A DNA stretch of 64,000 bases from Polaribacter cellanae (GCF_017569185.1 NZ_CP071869.1:2470001-2534000); one strand, 5' to 3'. Shown: positions 17,002 to 25,562, counted from the first letter of the stretch. Notes: generated by a model from the letters alone, not told the origin. A program made the numbers and translations.

Positions 17002-18009
17002 ATGGACAAAGTAATTAAACAAGTAGTAGGCATTGATGTTTCTTGTAAGAAATTTGATGTATGTTTTCAAGAGCAAACACAAACAGGAAGTTTAAGTATT
17101 AAAGGCACACGTAGTTTTAGTAATGATCTAAAAGGCTTTAAAGACTATTTAATATGGTTTTCTAAACGTAAAAAGGAAGTTTATTTAGTTCATATTATGG
17201 AGGCTACAGGTGTTTATCATGAGAATTTATGTTATTTCTTATTTGAACAGCAAGAAAAAGTAAGTGTACAATTAGCACAAAAGATAAAATATTTTGGAAA
17301 AAGTTTACATCAAAAAACAAAAACAGATAAAGCTGATGCTAAATTAATCGCTCTTTTTGGGTTTTCATTTTCAGTAGCATTATGGGAACCAATTAGTGAA
17401 CATTTTCAAGCCATAAAAGACTTGTGTAGAATGTTATCACAATTAAAAAAATCTAAATCTGCAACACAATCTCAATTGCATGCGTTTGAGAGTAAACACG
17501 GTGTTTTGGAAGAAGTGCTTACAATTATGAATAAGCTATTGGTTCAGCAAGAAGATAGTATAAATGAGTGTGAAAAAGAAATAAAATTATGGGTCTCAAA
17601 AGACAAAGATTTAGAAGAAAAAATTAATAGAATAACAGCAATTAAAGGCATTCAAATGCTTACTGTTGTTAAATTATTAGCAGAAACAGATGGTTTTAGA
17701 AAATGTAGTAGTATTCGTAAATTAGTCAGTTATGCTGGTTTAGATGTTGTAGAAAATCAATCTGGAACTAAATCAGGGCGAACTAGAATTTCAAAAAAAG
17801 GGAACTCGCATATAAGAGAAGCGTTGTATATGCCAGCACTTTGTGCTTCTAGATTTGATCAGAGAATGAAAACTTTCTATAAAAGATTAAATGAAAAACA
17901 AAATACTAAAAAACAAGGAGTTATTGCTGTGATGAGAAAACTATTAATTGTAATTTATACCTTATGGAAAAATGAGCAACAGTATAATCCAGAATATCAA
18001 TGGAAATAA
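17002..18009 (+). CDS. IS110-family DEDD recombinase (transposase)
   Basis: A 335-residue recombinase with a RuvC-like N-terminal domain and a C-terminal Tnp domain. DEDD residues are Asp12 (VGIDVSCKKF), Glu68 (HIMEATGVYH), Asp109 and Asp112 (KTDKADAKLIA). The C-terminal domain has TAIKGIQMLTVVKLLAETDG and LVSYAGLDVVENQSGTKSGR, with Ser254 the likely nucleophile, then ISKKGNSHIREALYMPAL. I chose the ATG at 17002 over an in-frame GTG at 16972, because the RNA-encoding region runs up to about 16970. The gene is intact, so the element may be active. Confidence 0.94.
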   Translation: MDKVIKQVVGIDVSCKKFDVCFQEQTQTGSLSIKGTRSFSNDLKGFKDYLIWFSKRKKEVYLVHIMEATGVYHENLCYFLFEQQEKVSVQLAQKIKYFGKSLHQKTKTDKADAKLIALFGFSFSVALWEPISEHFQAIKDLCRMLSQLKKSKSATQSQLHAFESKHGVLEEVLTIMNKLLVQQEDSINECEKEIKLWVSKDKDLEEKINRITAIKGIQMLTVVKLLAETDGFRKCSSIRKLVSYAGLDVVENQSGTKSGRTRISKKGNSHIREALYMPALCASRFDQRMKTFYKRLNEKQNTKKQGVIAVMRKLLIVIYTLWKNEQQYNPEYQWK

Positions 18010-18013
18010 AAAA

Positions 18014-18031
18014 GGGCGAAATGAATCGCCC
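18014..18031 (+). terminator. Hairpin after the IS110 recombinase gene
   Basis: GGGCGA and TCGCCC form a 6-bp stem five bases after the stop. No T-run follows, so it may stabilise the mRNA end rather than terminate efficiently. Confidence 0.45.
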
Positions 18032-18115
18032 ACAGGATAATCATAAAATTGATTTCCTAAATGAAATATAAAAATAGAAAATTAATATAAATAAATTAGG
18101 ATTTTAACACAGTAT

Positions 18116-18125
18116 CTGTGAGGTC
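18116..18125. repeat. Right part of the REP split by IS110
   Basis: CTGTGAGGTC completes the REP begun at 16699. It continues into TCTGAAAA, the same flank seen after the intact REP copy at 16115-16120. Confidence 0.9.
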
Positions 18126-18147
18126 TGAAAACAAATTATAAAACTAA

Positions 18148-18399
18148 ATGACAAAAGCAGAAATTATAAATAAATTAACAACCATCGTAAAACCTTATGT
18201 ACAAAACGAAGAAGGTTTTAAAAACATGTCCGAAAAAACAGACTTTATTAACGATTTAGAGATAAATTCCGCAAATTTGGTAGACATTATTTTAGATGTA
18301 GAAGACGAATTTAACATAGAAATAGATAATGATGCTATGGAAAAAATGTTGTCTGTAAAAGCAACTGTAGCCATTATTCAAGAAAAGATAAATGCCTAG
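18148..18399 (+). CDS. Acyl carrier protein of the PKS cluster
   Basis: An 83-residue acidic four-helix carrier protein. The phosphopantetheine site is Ser41 in DLEINSANLVDIILDVEDEF; the usual DSL is replaced by NSA, a variant seen in specialised carrier proteins. It tethers the growing chain for the ketosynthase and dehydratase. Its stop overlaps the start of the phosphopantetheinyl transferase gene by 8 bases, indicating translational coupling with the enzyme that activates it. Confidence 0.88.
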   Translation: MTKAEIINKLTTIVKPYVQNEEGFKNMSEKTDFINDLEINSANLVDIILDVEDEFNIEIDNDAMEKMLSVKATVAIIQEKINA

Positions 18400-18979
18400 C
18401 ATTGGTAACGATATTGTTGATTTAAATTTGGCTAAAACCCAAAGCAATTGGCAACGAAAAGGGGTTTTAGAGAAGCAATTTACCAAAAAAGAACAAGAAA
18501 TTATTTTAAATGTTAACGATTCTTTTTTACAAGTTTGGCAATTTTGGTCGATGAAAGAAGCTGCATATAAATGTTATACTCAAAAGGTTAAAAAACGTTT
18601 TTTTGCACCCAAAAAATTCGAGTGTGCTTTAATTTCTAAAGAGGAAGGAATTGTAGTTTTTGAAAATTTAGAATTTTATACAACAACTATTTTTAATGAA
18701 TTTTATATCTATACACTTGCAAAGAGTTATCAAGAAAAAATAGAAATCTTTTCTAATATTAGCTCAGCAAAAATGGTTGAGAGCGATATTAAATTAAAAC
18801 TTGCTAAAGAAACCGAAATTCCATCAAAAGAAATCGAAAAAAGAAAGTCGATTATTGGAGCACCAATATATTATCACAAAGAAAAAAAACTTATAAGATC
18901 TTGCTCCATTTCGCATCATGGAAATTACGGAGCTTTTGCATTTACTTTAGAAAATGAATTTAAAACAAGAACTTTTTAA
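18392..18979 (+). CDS. 4'-phosphopantetheinyl transferase
   Basis: A 195-residue member of the phosphopantetheinyl transferase superfamily. The N-terminal metal-binding block is IGNDIVDLNLAK and the second signature is FWSMKEAAYKCY (WxxKEA). It transfers the 4'-phosphopantetheine arm of CoA to the Ser of carrier proteins, most likely the ACP encoded just upstream. The ATG lies inside the end of the ACP gene. The C-terminal part (SCSISHHGNYGAFAFTL) completes the fold. Confidence 0.88.
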   Translation: MPSIGNDIVDLNLAKTQSNWQRKGVLEKQFTKKEQEIILNVNDSFLQVWQFWSMKEAAYKCYTQKVKKRFFAPKKFECALISKEEGIVVFENLEFYTTTIFNEFYIYTLAKSYQEKIEIFSNISSAKMVESDIKLKLAKETEIPSKEIEKRKSIIGAPIYYHKEKKLIRSCSISHHGNYGAFAFTLENEFKTRTF

Positions 18980-19403
18980 GCAATGTGAAGCTTTTGTAAA
19001 CAAACGTTTACAAAATATAGAAGAGGTAATTTCTTCTAACCAAAAAGCATTACAATCGGAAACCAAAAGTTCTGCTGGCGATAAACACGAAACAGGTCGT
19101 GCAATGTTGCAGTTAGAAATGGAAAAAGCAGGCCAGCAATTGGCGGGAGTTTCTCAAATGAAAGAGATTTTAAATAAAATAGATGTTTCCAAACAATCGA
19201 AAAATGCACATTTAGGAAGCATTATCTTTACAGAAAAAGCCAATTATTTCCTATCAATTTCTGCTGGGCAACTAGCAGTTGCAGGCATAAAATACTTTGC
19301 GATTTCTGTTTCTTCTCCCATTGGAAAATTATTGTTAGGAAAACAGGAAACTGACGAGGTTATTTTTAATGGAAATTCAATAAAAATTCTTAAAATTCAG
19401 TAA
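18954..19403 (+). CDS. GreA/GreB C-terminal-domain-like protein, 149 aa
   Basis: The N-terminal half is predicted helical with a long Gln/Glu/Lys-rich segment. The C-terminal half ends with SPIGKLLLGKQETDEVIFNG, strongly like the SPxGxALLGxxxGDEV element of the GreA/GreB FKBP-like domain. The N-terminal acidic-tip coiled coil of true Gre factors is not evident, so this is probably a Gre-like RNA-polymerase-secondary-channel-domain protein of unclear role. The start overlaps the transferase gene by 26 bases, so it looks like the last gene of that operon. Confidence 0.6.
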   Translation: MNLKQELFKQCEAFVNKRLQNIEEVISSNQKALQSETKSSAGDKHETGRAMLQLEMEKAGQQLAGVSQMKEILNKIDVSKQSKNAHLGSIIFTEKANYFLSISAGQLAVAGIKYFAISVSSPIGKLLLGKQETDEVIFNGNSIKILKIQ

Positions 19404-20589
19404 ATTTTTTATTTAGATTTTTTGCAAGAAAAACACCCATACTTGCACAAGCTTGCAATAAATAACCACCAGTTGGTGCATCCCAATCTAACATTTCTCC
19501 AATGCAAAAGTGGTTTTGTAATTTCCGAAGCTCAAAATTTTCGTCGACAGCATTTAAAGAAATTCCACCAACAGTAGAAATTGCTTCGTCTAAATTAGCA
19601 GTTTCTGTAATTTCTAAAGGAAATCTTTTGATGTTTTTTACCAATAAATCTTCGTTTAAAAAGACTTCTTTGGTTAAATATTTTTTTAATAAACCAATTT
19701 GAACCTCACTTAGTTTTAATTCCTTTTTTAGAATTTGAGTCGTGTTTTTAAAAGTCGATTTTTCTACTTTTTCAGTAAGAATATCTAAAGAGAAAGCTGG
19801 TTTTAAATCGATATAAATTTGTGCTTTTTCATGGAGTTTTAATTGCTCTCTAATTTGTGGACTCAACCCATAAATTGCGTTTCCTTCCAATCCGAACTTT
19901 GTAATTACAGCTTCGCCTTTTTGTTGTTTATTATTACAGGTAATTGCAATATTTTTTAGCGGTTTTCCTTCAAAATTTTTGATAAATGCTGGTTTCCAAC
20001 CAATGCCAAAAGCGCAATTAGAAACTTGAAAAGGAATTGTTGAAATACCTTTATTTTTGAAAGTATTTAGCCAAGTTCCATTAGAACCTGTTACTTTCCA
20101 ACTTCCACCACCCAAAGCAAAAATGGTAATATCTGAACTTACAATTCTATTTTCGTTAAACAGTAATTCATTTTTAGCATTAAAACCCAACCAAGTGTGG
20201 TTGTATTTTATGGCAACATTTTTCTTTTCTAAAGTAGAAATAATCGCATTTAAAACTTCAATGGGTTTGATGCCTTTTTCTGGGTAAATACGCTTGCTAC
20301 TTCCTACATAAGTTTCGATTCCTATTTCTTTAAGCCAATCTCTAAAATGATTATTATCGAAATTTACTAAGGCTTTTTTTAGAAATTTAGAAGGTGTGTA
20401 ACGTTCAATAAAATCAGCAATATTTTCTGAATGTGTTAAATTAAAACCGCCTTTTCCTGCGACTAAAAACTTTCTTCCTAAGGTTTTATTTTTTTCGTAA
20501 ATAGTAACATCGAACTTTTTAGAGTCTAAAAAAGAAGCGACAAAAAGAGCTGAAGATCCACCTCCAATAATTGATATCTTTTTTTTCAT
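19390..20589 (-). CDS. HI0933-family NAD(P)/FAD-dependent oxidoreductase
   Basis: A 399-residue flavoprotein. The FAD Rossmann motif is ISIIGGGSSALFVASFLDS (residues 4-22) and the family signature is KFLVAGKGGFNLTHSE. The C-terminus has GGISLNAVDENFELRKL and MLDWDAPTGGYLLQACASMG, typical of HI0933/TIGR03862 proteins. The physiological substrate is not established for most members. It converges with the Gre-like gene, with 14 bases of overlap between the two 3' ends. Confidence 0.88.
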   Translation of the reverse strand: MKKKISIIGGGSSALFVASFLDSKKFDVTIYEKNKTLGRKFLVAGKGGFNLTHSENIADFIERYTPSKFLKKALVNFDNNHFRDWLKEIGIETYVGSSKRIYPEKGIKPIEVLNAIISTLEKKNVAIKYNHTWLGFNAKNELLFNENRIVSSDITIFALGGGSWKVTGSNGTWLNTFKNKGISTIPFQVSNCAFGIGWKPAFIKNFEGKPLKNIAITCNNKQQKGEAVITKFGLEGNAIYGLSPQIREQLKLHEKAQIYIDLKPAFSLDILTEKVEKSTFKNTTQILKKELKLSEVQIGLLKKYLTKEVFLNEDLLVKNIKRFPLEITETANLDEAISTVGGISLNAVDENFELRKLQNHFCIGEMLDWDAPTGGYLLQACASMGVFLAKNLNKKFTEF

Positions 20590-20671
20590 TTATGCTGAAT
20601 TAATAACACCCAGCAAAAGCTAGATGCAATTGACGGGCTTCGACTTTTTTTCTTTACTCTTTGACATTTAG

Positions 20672-21610
20672 TTATTTTGATAAATTAACATCAAATAAAA
20701 GGTTTATTTGTGTTTTTACTTCGAGATTGGTTTTACGATTAAAAAATACTTTTTGATTATCAAACTCAGCTTCAATTAACCAATAAGAACCTTTAAAATA
20801 AGCGTTTGTTATAGTTGCTTTCTCTTTTGATTTTTCTACAACTTTTATTTGATGTGGATATAGCAAATGTGTTTTTCCATTAATTGTAATTTCGTTAACA
20901 TCATCAAACAAAGCTGCAACGTATTTCTCTTTTGGAGAATTGTAAATTTCTTTCGGAGAATTGTAAGCTAAAATTTTATGATTACGAATAATTAGTAATT
21001 TATCTGCAAACGAAAGTGCATCATTTTTATCGTGTGTTGCAACAATACAAGCAATATTTTTCTCTTTTAAATAAGCAAACAAACGTCTTCTTAAAGCGTT
21101 TTTTTTGAAGTTGTCTATCTGCCCAAAAGGTTCGTCTAACAATAATAACTCAGGCTCTTTTGCAAGTGCTCTTGCGATTGCCACACGTTGTTTTTGTCCG
21201 CCACTTAAATTTTTAACTTTCGTGTTTTTAAAAGCTTTCATTTCTATAACTTCCAATAATTCTTGTGTACGTTTTTCGCTTTCTTCAGGGTAAAAACGAG
21301 ATAAGTGTTTTTTAATATTTTCAGAAACAGAAATATAAGGCATTAAATCGAAATCTTGCGCGACGTATTTAAAGAAATCCATTCCTGGAACTAAATGTTC
21401 TTTGGGTCCTAAAACTTCATTTTCTTTCCAGAAAATAGTTCCTTTATCTACATCTAATAAACCATAAATTATTTTTAAAAGTGTCGATTTTCCACAACCA
21501 CTTTCACCCATAACACATAAATGTTCTCCTTTTTTTAAAGTAAAGTTAAAGTCATTTAAAACGGGTTTGTTTTTTGTGTAACTGAAAGATATGTTTTGGA
21601 CTTTTAGCAT
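20672..21610 (-). CDS. ABC transporter ATP-binding protein with TOBE-like C-terminus
   Basis: A 312-residue ATPase. Walker A is GESGCGKSTLLK, the ABC signature is LSGGQKQRVAIARALA, Walker B is ELLLLDEPFGQID and the switch His is in VATHDKND. Residues beyond about 230 form a beta-rich TOBE-like domain, as in importers for iron, polyamines, sugars or molybdate. No permease or binding-protein gene is adjacent, so the partner and substrate are unknown. The gene is followed by the HI0933 flavoprotein on the same strand. Confidence 0.88.
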   Translation of the reverse strand: MLKVQNISFSYTKNKPVLNDFNFTLKKGEHLCVMGESGCGKSTLLKIIYGLLDVDKGTIFWKENEVLGPKEHLVPGMDFFKYVAQDFDLMPYISVSENIKKHLSRFYPEESEKRTQELLEVIEMKAFKNTKVKNLSGGQKQRVAIARALAKEPELLLLDEPFGQIDNFKKNALRRRLFAYLKEKNIACIVATHDKNDALSFADKLLIIRNHKILAYNSPKEIYNSPKEKYVAALFDDVNEITINGKTHLLYPHQIKVVEKSKEKATITNAYFKGSYWLIEAEFDNQKVFFNRKTNLEVKTQINLLFDVNLSK

Positions 21611-21704
21611 ATTGCAAAAATAGCTTTTAGAAAAATTAATTTTTAGAATTCGAAATGCTTTTTTTATAAATACTACACTTTATATGCTTACAAAAGATAA
21701 TTAC

Positions 21705-24002
21705 CTATAATTCTAGCTTTTTAGTAATAATAATTGCATCATTGGTTACAAATGGCATTGGCATCATTTCTTTTGTTCTTGGTTTTAAATTAAAATTTTC
21801 GTTGGAAAGTAAATCGTTAGAAATTTCATTAATTACTAAATCTAGTTTTTCAGTGGCATCAACAGTAAAAGAAAGCACAACATTTTGGTCTTCATTCCCT
21901 AAGTGATATATTAAAAAAGTCCCATTTTTAACTTCATAAGATTTCCCATTATTTACCAAAACATCATTCACTTTAAACTGCTGAATTTTAAGCGCATTTT
22001 TAGTAAGAAATTCTATTTTATTTATTTTTCTATTAGGAATAACTGCCAACTCTAAGAATCGTTTTCCGCCAATAATAGTGTCTATTTCTATACTTATTTC
22101 TGCACTTGAAATATTTTTAAAAGCTGTTTTTTTATGAAATTTAAAACGAGTGTTGTATTTACTTTTTGTTTCTGCATTTTCTATGCCGCCTTTAACGAAA
22201 TTGTCTTTAAAAATTTGTTCAGTATAACTATCTAAAGTATTGTTATAGGTTCCAAAATAAGCAGTTTTAGCATCTGAATTTTGGATGTAAACCAAACTAT
22301 TAGGTTTCTTATTATCAATAGAAAATCCGTTATTGTAGGTGGCGATTCCGAAAAATAAAATGGCTAAAATTCCAGACCATTTTTGTGTCCAAAACGATTT
22401 TTTTTGATGAAACGTAAGAACCATCAAACCAAAAATTAGTACTATAAAAATGGCACTTACAAATAGTATTTTTAACCCCAAACCAACAGGAAACATTTTT
22501 ACCAAAGGCGCGAAAATGTAAATGGTTGGTATCGATAAAATGGTAAATAAAATACGTTTCGATTTTTCTTCTAAATTTAAGAAAATAGCAATTGCTAAAA
22601 TTAGCAAACTAGAAAAAATGGGAATTATAAAAAATCCTGCACCTTTTAATAGATTACTAATTAAAACATTAATTAAAAGCCAAATAACAATTGGCGCAAT
22701 TAATAAGTTCGTTGGTTTTTCTTCTTTGGAAGTTCTTTTATAAATTGTAAAAAGCAACCATAAATTTAAGAATACAAAAGCCAAAATATACGTGTAACCA
22801 TTGTAGGTAAAACCATGTAAAATATCTGCATAATGTGGATGAATAACCAACAATAATTTCCACAACCCGAAAGAAATTCCACCACATAAAATTAATGAAA
22901 CTAAAAAGGGGACAAACCCTTTAAGTGCCCCTTTTATGGTAATTTTATTTAATGAAAACCCAAAGAATAATAAAACCATAAATACAATAAATGCAATAAC
23001 TAGCATGGGCATTACCCAAGAAAAAGGATAGCTTAATAGTTTAACAAACGGAAAATTTACGTAGACGAAATCTTCATTTGAATTTAAATTAGACAAATTA
23101 GAATTTGAAAAATAATTTAAAGTCGTTGTAAAATAATCTGCTTGGTGTAACAGTGTTTCCCTGTCTAAACGTTCGTAAGAATCTTGTGCTGTATGATAAT
23201 CGAAATGATCGCCAATAAATGCAAAATTGAATCCATTTATATTGGCATCTTCTCTAAAAACGGTTAAATCTGTATCGTTTGGTAATTTTTTATAAATGGA
23301 ATACATTAACGAATTTGCTGCAGGATAATTTGGTTTTGCAGCCATAAATTCCGACAATAATTTGCTGTTTTTTCCATTCGTTTCCATTAACATATAAGAA
23401 GGACCTCCACTTCCTCTGGCTTCAAAATTTAAAACCAAACCAACATTTTTTGCCCATTTATGTTCGTCTACAAAAGCTTGAGCTCCTAATAACCCCAATT
23501 CTTCAGCATCAGAAATTAAAATAATAATATCGTTTTTTGGCGTTTCGTTTTTCGCTAAAAACGCTCTAATACCTTCTAAAATAGTTACCACTCCAGAACC
23601 TGCATCACTTGCGCCCAAAGAAGAATGTGGGCTCGAATCGTAATGTGTTAAAAGCATTAGCGCTTTCCCATTTCCAGAACCTTTTATGCGTGCAATAATA
23701 TTTTCGGTAGTTGTAGCTGCAAACCATTTTGTATTAATGGCAGTTTGCGTTTGAATTTCCGTTGCTAAACCTAATTTCGTAAGTTCGTTTTTAATATAAT
23801 CTTGCACTTCTTTATGTGCTTTAGTTCCAACAAAATGTGCTTTTTTACTAATATTTTTTAAATGTTGAAGCGCATTATCGATAGAAAAATCGGTTTCAAT
23901 ATGTGTTGTATGGCTTTCTAAAGAAGGTTTTGCATCAGAAAAACTCCAGTAAATAACCCCCAAAACAATAAGAACAGAAATAATGGTAGAAAATCTTTTC
24001 AT
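21705..24002 (-). CDS. Membrane-anchored M28-family zinc peptidase, 765 aa
   Basis: One N-terminal membrane helix is followed by an extracytoplasmic M28 aminopeptidase domain. Zinc ligands are visible in LLTHYDSSPH (His120), GASDAGSG (Asp133), SDAEELGLLG (Glu167, Glu168), NFEARG and YHTAQDSYE. Residues from about 330 to 560 contain about eight hydrophobic helices. A C-terminal beta-rich domain (about 600-765) completes the protein. The architecture resembles the eukaryotic ER Fxna/KIAA1815-type peptidases, with a soluble catalytic domain joined to a polytopic membrane part. Confidence 0.9.
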   Translation of the reverse strand: MKRFSTIISVLIVLGVIYWSFSDAKPSLESHTTHIETDFSIDNALQHLKNISKKAHFVGTKAHKEVQDYIKNELTKLGLATEIQTQTAINTKWFAATTTENIIARIKGSGNGKALMLLTHYDSSPHSSLGASDAGSGVVTILEGIRAFLAKNETPKNDIIILISDAEELGLLGAQAFVDEHKWAKNVGLVLNFEARGSGGPSYMLMETNGKNSKLLSEFMAAKPNYPAANSLMYSIYKKLPNDTDLTVFREDANINGFNFAFIGDHFDYHTAQDSYERLDRETLLHQADYFTTTLNYFSNSNLSNLNSNEDFVYVNFPFVKLLSYPFSWVMPMLVIAFIVFMVLLFFGFSLNKITIKGALKGFVPFLVSLILCGGISFGLWKLLLVIHPHYADILHGFTYNGYTYILAFVFLNLWLLFTIYKRTSKEEKPTNLLIAPIVIWLLINVLISNLLKGAGFFIIPIFSSLLILAIAIFLNLEEKSKRILFTILSIPTIYIFAPLVKMFPVGLGLKILFVSAIFIVLIFGLMVLTFHQKKSFWTQKWSGILAILFFGIATYNNGFSIDNKKPNSLVYIQNSDAKTAYFGTYNNTLDSYTEQIFKDNFVKGGIENAETKSKYNTRFKFHKKTAFKNISSAEISIEIDTIIGGKRFLELAVIPNRKINKIEFLTKNALKIQQFKVNDVLVNNGKSYEVKNGTFLIYHLGNEDQNVVLSFTVDATEKLDLVINEISNDLLSNENFNLKPRTKEMMPMPFVTNDAIIITKKLEL

Positions 24003-24108
24003 TAGATAAATTAGTTTTTATAAAAGTAAGAAATAAAAAAAACTTCAATAAAAAGTAAAATGAAACAGAAAATTTGCTAACTTTCGTTCAACCAAAAAAC
24101 ATACTATT

Positions 24109-24576
24109 ATGGGAATCAAGAGTTTTCAAGGAAAAAGAGATGCAAATCAAGCTAAAGAAGAATCGCAAATTTTAGTTGCAGATTATATGACAACGAATTT
24201 AATAACCTTTAAAGCAGAAGACTCCTTGGATCATGTAATCGAACAATTAATAACCCATAAAATTTCTGGAGGCCCAGTTGTTAACGATAAAAACGAATTA
24301 ATTGGTATTATTTCTGAAACAGATTGTATTAAACATATTTCGGAAAGTAAATACTACAATATGCCAGCAGACATTAATAATACTGTGGAAAAATATATGG
24401 TTACAGATGTAGATACGATTGATAAAAATATGAATGTTTTCGATGCTGCATTTAAATTTATTAGTTCTCACAGACGCAGATTTCCAGTTGTAGAAAAAGG
24501 AAAATTAATTGGACAATTAAGTCAGAAAGATGTTTTAAAAGCGGCTATTAAAGTAGATGGAAATACTTGGCTATAG
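24109..24576 (+). CDS. CBS-domain-pair protein, 155 aa
   Basis: Two CBS domains fill the protein. The first runs from ADYMTTNLITFKAEDSL to LIGIISETDCIKHI and the second from VEKYMVTDVDTIDKNM to LIGQLSQKDVLKAA. Stand-alone CBS pairs bind adenine nucleotides or similar ligands and regulate partner proteins; the partner is unknown here. A TAnnTTTG-like element (TAACTTTCG) lies about 20-30 bases before the ATG, so the gene has its own promoter. No membrane segments are present. Confidence 0.88.
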   Translation: MGIKSFQGKRDANQAKEESQILVADYMTTNLITFKAEDSLDHVIEQLITHKISGGPVVNDKNELIGIISETDCIKHISESKYYNMPADINNTVEKYMVTDVDTIDKNMNVFDAAFKFISSHRRRFPVVEKGKLIGQLSQKDVLKAAIKVDGNTWL

Positions 24577-24588
24577 ATTTTCTTAATT

Positions 24589-24942
24589 TTAAGAACCTCT
24601 TTTAATTAGCAAAAACATTTCGTTATCTAAAGCCAAATAGCCTTCATCATAAATATAAAAATAGGTGTTTCCTGTCTTGGTTTTATAAATTGAAGTAAAA
24701 AACTGAAAATCGAAACCTTTATCATATAATTTGGTTCTGGTAACCTTTGTTTTTCCAGAAACGTTTAAATTGCATAAAATTTTATAATTTTTTCGAAGAC
24801 GATTGTTAATGTTTCTAATGAGGTTTTTACTGTCTTTATTTACACGATTATTATAGGAATTTCTACAATAATCTGAACAGAATTTCTTGTCTACTCTACC
24901 TTTTACGGGTTCTTTGCACTCTAAGCATTCTCTATTTTCCAT
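24589..24942 (-). CDS. Small zinc-ribbon protein (DUF2116-like)
   Basis: The start chosen is the ATG giving MENRECLECKEPVKGR, since the longer frame would begin at TTG. A four-cysteine zinc ribbon (CLEC near the N-terminus, then FCSDYC) occupies the first 25 residues, followed by a basic segment (RNSYNNRVN) and an alpha/beta tail. Such small proteins are common next to mobile or replication genes in Flavobacteriaceae and may bind nucleic acid. It converges with the CBS gene, with 12 bases between the stops. Confidence 0.6.
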   Translation of the reverse strand: MENRECLECKEPVKGRVDKKFCSDYCRNSYNNRVNKDSKNLIRNINNRLRKNYKILCNLNVSGKTKVTRTKLYDKGFDFQFFTSIYKTKTGNTYFYIYDEGYLALDNEMFLLIKRGS

Positions 24943-24970
24943 TCGATAAAGGTACAATAAATTATCCGTT

Positions 24971-25000
24971 TACAAACGACTACAAATAATTACAACCGAA
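24971..25000. promoter_or_regulatory. Three 10-bp-spaced TACAA direct repeats upstream of ssb
   Basis: TACAAACGAC, TACAAATAAT and TACAACCGAA follow one another at 24971, 24981 and 24991, one per helical turn. The array lies in the divergent region between the zinc-ribbon gene and the interrupted ssb and looks like a protein-binding array. Twenty bases of it (24973-24992) recur with one change at 30290-30309. Confidence 0.5.
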
Positions 25001-25123
25001 AGTAATTGTTTTATAACCGAATAAAACTGTAATCGTGTCGCAACTTTGCAACGTCAAAAAGATTGGCAAACACAAATTATAAACAAGCACTTAAAAATAA
25101 AAAAGTGCACAAAACCTTATCTT

Positions 25124-25339
25124 ATGAATACGTTAAGAAACAAAGTACAGTTAATTGGAAATTTAGGAAACGATCCAGAAATTATTGCTTTAGAAAGTGG
25201 CAAGAAATTAGCAAAATTTTCTATCGCTACAAACGAGAGTTATAAAAATTCGAAAGGAGAAAAAATTACAGATACGCAATGGCATAACGTTGTTGACCAT
25301 TTGCGAAATTCAACTAACCGCCCCAAAGCCCAAGCCTAG
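25124..25339 (+). pseudogene. ssb: 5' part of the resident ssb, interrupted by the island
   Basis: Codons 1-57 (25124-25294) encode a normal SSB N-terminus (MNTLRNKVQLIGNLGNDPEI, ending DTQWHNVV). The homology then stops, and 14 unrelated codons lead to a TAG at 25337. The missing OB-fold half is found at 30436-30612 (HNVVAWNKTAEIIEKY). The gene is therefore split by about 5.1 kb of inserted DNA. A complete SSB gene inside the insert presumably replaces it. Confidence 0.9.
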
Positions 25340-25348
25340 GGTTATAAC

Positions 25349-25558
25349 ATTAACCCAGTTACAATAGGAGACTACTTAAAACAATATAGGCTAGAAAATG
25401 GTTATACTGCTTTTGAAATGTCATTAGAATTAGATGTTTACAATTCTACCATTTATAAGTGGGAAAATAACCTCACAAAACTACAAGGAAATAACTTAAA
25501 TAAAATAATAGAATTTATGGGTTACGACCCAAGAATTCAGAACAAAATAAAAATATAA
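25349..25558 (+). pseudogene. Helix-turn-helix (Xre-like) remnant at the island's left end
   Basis: The frame reads NPVTIGDYLKQYRLENGYTA, then EMSLELDVYNSTIYKWENN and KIIEFMGYDPR. This matches the compact HTH domain with the TIGDYL and WENN hallmarks often found at the ends of Bacteroidota mobile regions. No ATG, GTG or TTG start is available; an ATT at 25349 is the only candidate before the stop at 25337. The frame is the same as that of the truncated ssb, so readthrough of one TAG would fuse them. It is probably the tail of a larger disrupted gene. Confidence 0.55.
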
Positions 25559-25562
25559 AATT

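Larger units (their letters stand above)
16722..18117 (+). mobile_element. IS110-family insertion sequence inserted in a REP palindrome
   Basis: Joining 16699-16721 to 18118-18125 restores the REP seen at 16084-16114. The insertion point is a CT dinucleotide (16720-16721), repeated at 18116-18117. IS110 elements exchange strands at such a core dinucleotide, without terminal inverted repeats, and CT is the core used by IS621. The long 5' non-coding end (280 bases) and short 3' end (106 bases) fit the IS110 subgroup, whose bridge RNA is encoded before the recombinase gene. One recombinase gene is present and intact. Confidence 0.92.

Noticed and set aside
16829..17014. 61-codon frame in the 5' end of the IS110 element
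   Set aside because: It spans the structured guide-containing RNA region and has no protein-like features.
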